Assembly: GCA_963805255.1 (NCBI GenBank)
Contig: CAWDTK010000015.1
Coordinates: 248,001 to 312,000, forward strand
DNA from: Bog-532 sp963805255
GTDB lineage: Bacteria; Actinomycetota; Actinomycetes; Streptosporangiales; Streptosporangiaceae
DNA length: 64,000 nt
Direction: 5' to 3'
The translations under genes and the position numbers were made by a program. Below are positions 58,538-64,000 of the stretch, one piece after another; position 1 is the first letter of the stretch; every line of letters begins with the position of its first letter. The notes under the pieces are model-generated. The model had not been told where the DNA came from, did not search any database, and saw only the letters and a program-made list of their open reading frames with translations.

Positions 58538-58552
58538 TCTCACTGCGTGAGA
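58538..58552. promoter_or_regulatory. NdgR/LtbR-type operator upstream of ilvBNC
   Basis: TCTCACTGCGTGAGA, perfect 6+6 palindrome, about 50 bases before the leader peptide. Third copy of the TCTCR-N5-YGAGA pattern in the window. Confidence 0.75.
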
Positions 58553-58651
58553 AACACACCCGATCCGTGCCGATCTGGGGCGGGAAATCCGCAGATAGTG
58601 CGGAAGAGCCGCGCCAAATCCGGGGCCCAGGGGGGCCGGCGAGGGCGGGGA

Positions 58652-61582
58652 TCAGGGGGCGGGAGCGGGGGTTTTGCCCTGGCGGGACACCCCTGGGCCG
58701 GCGTCACCCCGGCCGGCCTCGCGCTCGTCTAGGTCACAGTCGCCGCCAGCCGCGCGATCGCGGCCGGTTGCAAGCCCCGGGCCGGGGTTGCCGCCGTTGC
58801 CCCGGTCGCTGGGGAGGGTGCCGGTGAGGGACTCGATGCCGGGGGCGGCCATGGGCCGGCCCACCAGGAAACCCTGGCCGTAGCCGCAGCCCATCTCCCG
58901 GAGCAACTGCAGTTGCAGCGGGTCCTCGATGCCCTCCGCGACCACCTGGATGCCGAGATCGCGGCCAACCTGCACGATGGTCCTGGTCAGCAGGGTCAGC
59001 GTCTCGTCGTGGCCCAGCCCGGCCACGAACGACGGGTCGATCTTGATGATGTCGGCGGGCAGGCCGCGCAGGTAGGCGAGCGATGCGTACCCGGCGCCGA
59101 AGTCGTCGATGGCGAGCCGCACGCCCAGCCGGCGCAGGTCCGCGAGGCGCTCCGCCACCAGGCCGCCGTCTTCGACGAGCACGCGCTCGGTCACCTCCAG
59201 GGTGAGCGCCTCCGGCGGCAGGCCGCTGTCGGCGAGAGCGCCGGCCACCGACTCGGGGAACCGGGGCGAGTTGATCTGCCGCATCGACAGGTTCACCGAC
59301 ACCCCGATGGTCCACGAGGCGTCCCGCCACACGGCGGCCTGCCGACAGGCGGTAGCCAGCACCCACGCCCCGAGCGGCACGATCAGGCCTGAGTCCTCGG
59401 CTACGTCGAGGAAGTCGGCCGGCGGGACGGCCGCGCCGTCCCGCCACCACCGCAACAGCGCCTCGGCACCGGTCACGCGGGAGGTCTGCAGGTCGACCAC
59501 CGGCTGGTACTGAGCGGTCAGTTCCTCCCGCGAGATCGCGCCCTGCAAGTCGCTCGCGAGTTCCAGCCGCCGGACCACGTTGGCGTGCATGTGGGCCGCG
59601 AACACCTCGACGCGGCCGCCGCTGTCCTTGGCCTTGGACATCGCGACGTCGGCGTTGCGCAGCACCAGCCCGGGTGGCGAACCGTCGGCCAGCGCCACGC
59701 CGACGCTCGCGGTCAGCGCGATGTCCCGGCTGGCCACGCGGAACGGCGCGGAGCTGATCGTCCCGGCCATCCGCTCGGCGATGTCCGCGATGTCCTGGAC
59801 GCCGGGGGCGCCGTCGACAAGCACCGCGAACTCGTCACCGCCCCAGCGCGCCACCGTGTCGTGCGGCGGGACGATCGCGCGGAGCCGCCGGGCCGCCTGC
59901 GCGAGCACCAGGTCGCCGGCGCCGTGACCGACGGAATCGTTGACCGCGGTGAAGCCGTCCAGGTCGAGGAAGATGACGCCCGCTTCGGTGCCGTCACCGT
60001 GGCGGCGCAGCGCGTCCCGCGCCCGCTCTTCGAGGTAGGCCCGGTTCGGCAGCCCGGTCAGCCCGTCGTGGAAGGTCAGGTGGGTGACCTGCTGGCGCAG
60101 CGCCACCTGATCGCTGATGTCGCGCGCGGTCACGAGCAGCTGGTCCGGCTCGCCGGGCACGCCGTACCGCATGACCGTCGACTCGATGTGCCGCCAGGTG
60201 CCGTCGGCGGTCCGGACCCGGACCGGGAACCGGCCCGGCACTTCACCAGCGCCGGAGTCCGGTACGCCCGCAGCGGCCGGAGCAGCACCCGCAGAATCCG
60301 GGGCAGCACTGGGCGGAGCCGGGGCAGCGTGCGGAGAGCCTGGGGCAGCGCCCGCAGAAGCCGGGGCGCCCACGGGTGGCGGCACATCGTCTTCGTCGTC
60401 CGGCTGGCCGGGCATCCCGAGCGCGGCGCGTACGGCACGGACGGCCATGGCCCGGTCCTCGGGGTGAACGAGATCTTCCAGCCGCAGGCCGGCCAGGTCC
60501 TCGGGCGAGTAGCCGAAGTCGGCCACCGCCGGGCTCGCGTAGCTGATCCGGCCCGCCAGGCCGGACACCAGGACCACGTCACTGGTCCGGTCCGCGAGCT
60601 CGCGCAGGCTGCCGCTTGAATCCCGCCACGCGCGCAGCACCGCACTGGTCTCCCAGACCAGCACGAGCACCCGCGCCACCAGGACCAGCAGCGCCGCGCT
60701 GCCGGCGACCGCCACGGCCAGGCCCGCCGGGCGGCTTGCGCCGACGACGGCGAGGCTCGAGCTGGGCGTGCCCACCAGTTCCCGCACCAGGACCACGAGC
60801 GTGGCGGCCGCGACGGCGAGGGCCGCGACGATGGTGGTGCGGCCGGACCCGACGATCCGCCCGGAGCCGGGAATGCCGCGGGGCAGCCTGCGCATCTCGG
60901 GCACGTGCGCCCGGGAGATCCAGGGCGTCAGCCCGAGCAGGCAGAACGCGAGGACCTGGGCCACCTGCTGGGCCAGGGACTGATGCGCGGACGACAGCCG
61001 GGACCCGACCCCCAGGGCGTCCCCGACGCCGATCGCGAACAGGGCGAGATAGGGCAGGCCCACCCGCCGCCAGCCCGCGGTCAGGGCGGGCAGCAGCATG
61101 CCCAGCACCGCGGTGTCCACGAGCGGGTGCACGAGGCTGAGCAGGAATGTGCCGGGCCCCTCCCCCGAACGCCGGAAGTCCGCGCCGAACAGGGTGACCC
61201 AGCCGATGACCAGCAGCGCGATGGCCGTGACGTAGCCATCGGCGAGCGAGGAAAGGATGGAGCGCCGGCCGGCATCTTCGGGCGTGATCGGGGGTTCTGC
61301 CCCGTCCGGCCAGCCGCCGTCCGGAGGCTCGGCGGCCAGCGCCGTGACACCGACCACGAACGGCCCCATGGCCAGCAGGGGGGCCACGTCAGCGAGCGAG
61401 AGCGGCCCGGACGTCCCGAAGGCGCCGGCGAACAACTGGTCGGCCAGCAGCCCCGCGAACCAGAACACCGCGGCCCCCGCGAGCCAGCGGTAACCGCGGG
61501 CGGCGCCGCCGGACTGGCGGGACGCGCCGGACAACAAGCTCACCACGGCGGCGCACGAAGCCAGGAGGCCGACGACGTTCAT
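58652..61582 (-). CDS. Membrane-anchored PAS-GGDEF-EAL protein (cyclic-di-GMP turnover)
   Basis: 976 aa from ATG 61582. Roughly ten hydrophobic segments fill residues 1-320, followed by a PAS domain (residues ~330-510) split by an Ala/Pro/Ser-rich insert. A GGDEF domain has intact RWGGDEFAVLV at ~580, and an EAL domain has intact GAEALLRWW at ~706, then EVTERVL, IDDFGAGYASLAYLRGL and VAEGIED. Both catalytic signatures are complete, so it could make and degrade cyclic-di-GMP. It resembles the multi-membrane-helix CdgB/RmdB-type regulators of actinomycetes. The C-terminal ~40 residues are disordered. Confidence 0.92.
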   Translation of the reverse strand: MNVVGLLASCAAVVSLLSGASRQSGGAARGYRWLAGAAVFWFAGLLADQLFAGAFGTSGPLSLADVAPLLAMGPFVVGVTALAAEPPDGGWPDGAEPPITPEDAGRRSILSSLADGYVTAIALLVIGWVTLFGADFRRSGEGPGTFLLSLVHPLVDTAVLGMLLPALTAGWRRVGLPYLALFAIGVGDALGVGSRLSSAHQSLAQQVAQVLAFCLLGLTPWISRAHVPEMRRLPRGIPGSGRIVGSGRTTIVAALAVAAATLVVLVRELVGTPSSSLAVVGASRPAGLAVAVAGSAALLVLVARVLVLVWETSAVLRAWRDSSGSLRELADRTSDVVLVSGLAGRISYASPAVADFGYSPEDLAGLRLEDLVHPEDRAMAVRAVRAALGMPGQPDDEDDVPPPVGAPASAGAAPGSPHAAPAPPSAAPDSAGAAPAAAGVPDSGAGEVPGRFPVRVRTADGTWRHIESTVMRYGVPGEPDQLLVTARDISDQVALRQQVTHLTFHDGLTGLPNRAYLEERARDALRRHGDGTEAGVIFLDLDGFTAVNDSVGHGAGDLVLAQAARRLRAIVPPHDTVARWGGDEFAVLVDGAPGVQDIADIAERMAGTISSAPFRVASRDIALTASVGVALADGSPPGLVLRNADVAMSKAKDSGGRVEVFAAHMHANVVRRLELASDLQGAISREELTAQYQPVVDLQTSRVTGAEALLRWWRDGAAVPPADFLDVAEDSGLIVPLGAWVLATACRQAAVWRDASWTIGVSVNLSMRQINSPRFPESVAGALADSGLPPEALTLEVTERVLVEDGGLVAERLADLRRLGVRLAIDDFGAGYASLAYLRGLPADIIKIDPSFVAGLGHDETLTLLTRTIVQVGRDLGIQVVAEGIEDPLQLQLLREMGCGYGQGFLVGRPMAAPGIESLTGTLPSDRGNGGNPGPGLATGRDRAAGGDCDLDEREAGRGDAGPGVSRQGKTPAPAP

Positions 61583-62165
61583 CTTCGGTTCCCCCAGATG
61601 AGCTCCAGCACGTGGCTCCTTTCGGCGTGACCCGGGTGTCTGCTCACCGGTCTGGTGAGGTCCGCAGGCACGCTCCTTTTTTCGGTGATGAGGGATGTTC
61701 CGGTGACCTTGAGTCACCGAGGGCTAGTGTCCCCAGGCGCCTGGCGCCGGCCGAAGTCGCCGGGAGCGAGCAAACGATCTCGGAATCGATAGTCGCGCTC
61801 ACTCTATGTACCGGAGGTCACGCTTCGGTTGAGGAAGGGCCTACACCGGGAGACATCTACGATCACGGAGAGGTGTATGGAGAGGCGTAGGAGGTCATTG
61901 TTTTGGTTCATCCTAGAACGTCCGTCATGTGATCGAATGGAACACAAAGTAGTTACCCGCGGGCTGGGGCTGGCTCCCGGCCGGATCCGCTCGGCTCAGT
62001 GATGAACTTGCGGCGCTTTGCCATCATGGGCTTCCGGCGTGCCAACCAGGGGTAGATCGATGGGCGGGGGTGACGGCTAGAATCCGTACATTCCGCAAGT
62101 AAGGGCTTCCGCCGAAGCCCGACAGCAAACCTGCTTATGACCACCGAGCCGGAGGAGAGGTCGCC
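61583..62165. other. Divergent promoter region
   Basis: 580 bases between the GGDEF-EAL gene and the carboxylase gene. It contains AT-richer tracts (61895-61950) likely to carry promoters, and a small perfect hairpin GGGCTTC-CGCC-GAAGCCC (62104-62121) in the probable 5' leader of the carboxylase. A 24-codon minus-strand frame (MMAKRRKFITEPSGSG..., ending 61953) has no known family and is not called. Confidence 0.5.
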
Positions 62166-63932
62166 GTGCGGAAGGTCCTTATCGCGAACCGCGGCGAGAT
62201 CGCGGTGCGCGTCATCCGGGCCTGCCGGGACGCGGGGCTGGCCAGCGTGGCCATCTACGCCGAACAGGACATCGACGGGCTGCACACGCGGCTGGCGGAC
62301 GAATCGTATTCGCTGGACGGGGCCACCCCGGCGGAGACCTATCTCAACATCGAAAAGATCATCAAGGTCGCGGCCGAGTCCGGTGCGGACGCGATCCACC
62401 CGGGCTACGGTTTCCTGGCCGAGAACGCCGACTTCGCCCGGGCCGTCGTCGCGGCCGGGCTGACCTGGATCGGCCCGCCGGCCGAGGCCATCGAGGCGCT
62501 GGGCGACAAGGTGCGCGCCCGGCACATCGCCCGCGTGGTCAGCGCCCCGCTCGCGCCGGGAACCACCGACCCGGTCGCCGGCCCCGCAGAAGTGGTCACG
62601 TTCGCGCGCCGGTACGGGCTGCCGGTGGCCATCAAGGCCGCGTTCGGCGGCGGCGGGCGCGGGCTCAAGGTCGCCTGGACCATGGACGAGGTGGAGGACC
62701 AGTTCGCGTCCGCCGTGCGGGAAGCCGTGACCGCGTTCGGGCGCGGAGAATGTTTCGCCGAGCGGTACCTCGACCGGCCACGGCACGTCGAGACCCAGTG
62801 CCTCGCCGACGCTCACGACAACGTGGTGATTGTCTCGACGCGGGACTGCTCGCTGCAGCGCCGCCACCAGAAACTGGTCGAGGAGGCGCCGGCGCCGTTC
62901 CTGACCCGCGGGCAGATCTCGCTGATGCACGAGTCGTCCAAGGCCATCCTGCGCAAGGCCGGGTACCGGGGCGCGGGTACGTGCGAGTTCCTGGTCGGGC
63001 AGGACGGGACGGTCAGCTTCCTCGAGGTGAACACGCGGCTCCAGGTGGAGCACCCGGTGAGCGAGGAGATCACGGGCATCGACCTGGTGCGGGAGATGTT
63101 CCGGATCGCTGAGGGCGAGGAGATCGGGTACGACGATCCGCCCGTCCGCGGCCACTCGATCGAGTTCCGGATCAACGCCGAGGACCCGGGGCGGAACTTC
63201 ATGCCCGCCCCCGGTACGATCCGTTCCTGGCAGCTCCCGGCCGGCCCGGGCGTCCGGATCGATGCGGGATACGAGCCGGGCATGACCGTGCCGCAGGCCT
63301 TCGACTCCCTGATCGCCAAGCTGATCGTCACCGGCGCCAACCGCCGCCAGGCCATCGAGCGGGCCCGGCGCGCCCTGGCGGAGTTCGAGGTGGAAGGGAT
63401 GCCGACCGTGCTGCCCTTCCACCGCGCCCTCGTCAGCGACCCCGCCTTCACCAGCGAGCCGATGTTCGTGCACACGCGCTGGATCGAGGCCGATTTCAGG
63501 ACCGAGATCCCGCTGCAGGGCAGCGCGCCCGGGGCGGAGCCGGTGGCGCGCGAGCGGATGGTCGTCGAGGTTGGCGGGAAACGGTTCGAGGTCGTGGTGC
63601 CGGCCGTGCTGACCCAGTCCGGTTCGGCTCCGGTGGCCGCGGGCGCTCCGCCCGAACGGCGTCGTGGTGGACCCCGGAAAAAGCATGCGGCGCCGACCGG
63701 AGGGGGGGCCGACCTGGCCAGCCCCATGCAGGGCACCATCGTCAAGATCGTCGCCGCGGACGGCCAGACCGTCGCGGCGGGCGACCCGATCGTCGTGCTC
63801 GAGGCGATGAAGATGGAGCAGCCGGTGCCCGCGCACAAGAACGGGACCGTGGAGGCTCTGTCCGTCGAGGTGGGCCAGACGTTGCCGGCGGGCAGCGTGA
63901 TCTGCCGTATCGAGGACCCGAACGAGGACTGA
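62166..63932 (+). CDS. Acyl-CoA carboxylase alpha subunit (biotin carboxylase-BCCP fusion)
   Basis: 588 aa. Biotin carboxylase: KVLIANRGEIAVRVIRACRD, ADAIHPGYGFLAENADFARA, KAAFGGGGRGLKVA, RHVETQCLADAHDNVV, DCSLQRRHQKLVEEAPAP, FLEVNTRLQVEHPVSEEITG. A linker of ~100 residues leads to a C-terminal biotin carboxyl carrier domain with the biotinyl-lysine motif EAMKMEQPV. GTG start with GGAGGAG eight bases upstream. Supplies carboxybiotin to a separate beta subunit for acetyl-/propionyl-CoA carboxylation (AccA-type of actinobacteria). Confidence 0.96.
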   Translation: MRKVLIANRGEIAVRVIRACRDAGLASVAIYAEQDIDGLHTRLADESYSLDGATPAETYLNIEKIIKVAAESGADAIHPGYGFLAENADFARAVVAAGLTWIGPPAEAIEALGDKVRARHIARVVSAPLAPGTTDPVAGPAEVVTFARRYGLPVAIKAAFGGGGRGLKVAWTMDEVEDQFASAVREAVTAFGRGECFAERYLDRPRHVETQCLADAHDNVVIVSTRDCSLQRRHQKLVEEAPAPFLTRGQISLMHESSKAILRKAGYRGAGTCEFLVGQDGTVSFLEVNTRLQVEHPVSEEITGIDLVREMFRIAEGEEIGYDDPPVRGHSIEFRINAEDPGRNFMPAPGTIRSWQLPAGPGVRIDAGYEPGMTVPQAFDSLIAKLIVTGANRRQAIERARRALAEFEVEGMPTVLPFHRALVSDPAFTSEPMFVHTRWIEADFRTEIPLQGSAPGAEPVARERMVVEVGGKRFEVVVPAVLTQSGSAPVAAGAPPERRRGGPRKKHAAPTGGGADLASPMQGTIVKIVAADGQTVAAGDPIVVLEAMKMEQPVPAHKNGTVEALSVEVGQTLPAGSVICRIEDPNED

Positions 63933-64000
63933 CGCCGCGTGCCCCGAATCCCTGGTGACCCGGGAATCGGCGGGAGACTTCGGTTCGCGATCGGGTTCCG

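Noticed and set aside
61953..62030. 24-codon minus-strand frame beginning MMAKRRKFITEPSGSG
   Set aside because: Basic small-protein look but no known family, weak ribosome site and no conservation evidence.

Overview
The window is very high-GC DNA with a dense, mostly housekeeping gene set whose order is typical of actinomycetes. Markers are an ffh / glnD-glnB / ftsY-smc / mutM-rnc-rpmF-coaD-rsmD-recG / rpmB / thiD-thiL / plsC-gpsA-ddl series, an FbiD/CofC-type guanylyltransferase for coenzyme F420, a short DivIVA-domain protein, DUF397 and DUF2630 proteins, an IclR regulator divergent from leuCD, and a fused biotin carboxylase/BCCP. A filamentous or soil actinobacterium near Streptosporangiales fits best. 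That placement is inferred from gene content and order; no 16S or marker tree is possible here.

Layout. 1-5 kb: ffh (cut by the window edge), glnD, glnB and a DivIVA-domain gene, all on the minus strand. 5.6-18.6 kb: a long minus-strand housekeeping run (ftsY, smc, a 63-aa coiled-coil protein, acyP, mutM, rnc, rpmF, DUF177, coaD, rsmD, recG), with only DUF2277 opposed. 18.9-26.2 kb: rpmB, thiD, thiL, a stand-alone Lrp/AsnC ligand-binding protein, fbiD, plsC-gpsA, a cystathionine-lyase remnant and ddl. 26.2-35.2 kb: an accessory, decaying segment. It holds a chimeric methyltransferase/recombinase pseudogene, a truncated HAD phosphatase, a truncated XRE regulator, a frameshifted aldo-keto reductase, a transposase remnant and a broken small secreted protein, among intact redoxin-like, epoxide hydrolase and cation-efflux genes. 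35.2-49.5 kb: hup, leuDC, the IclR regulator, pntAA-AB-B, a GH65 phosphorylase with beta-phosphoglucomutase, two tRNAs (Glu-CTC and Gln-CTG) and an FAA hydrolase. 49.8-58.5 kb: branched-chain amino acid genes cimA, ilvE, leuB, ilvC, ilvN, ilvB. 58.6-64 kb: a large GGDEF-EAL membrane protein and an acyl-CoA carboxylase alpha subunit.

How the genes work together. The branched-chain genes look controlled at two levels. A 15-bp palindrome TCTCR-N5-YGAGA lies upstream of leuCD/IclR, leuB and ilvB. Leader-peptide/terminator attenuators precede ilvB (Ile-Leu-Val-Leu leader) and cimA (three consecutive Ile codons).

The most unusual feature is repeat content. A dispersed modular element made of two G+C-rich hairpins occurs at about 1.5, 16.3, 35.1, 46.7 and 51.5 kb. 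Its stems differ between copies by compensatory changes. In two places it has run into the 3' ends of genes (glnD, DUF2277), and it overlaps the cimA leader. Separately, many short tandem repeats (12-32 bp) sit inside or at the ends of genes (thiL, recG, smc, ilvB, the cystathionine-lyase remnant), several of them spanning stop codons.
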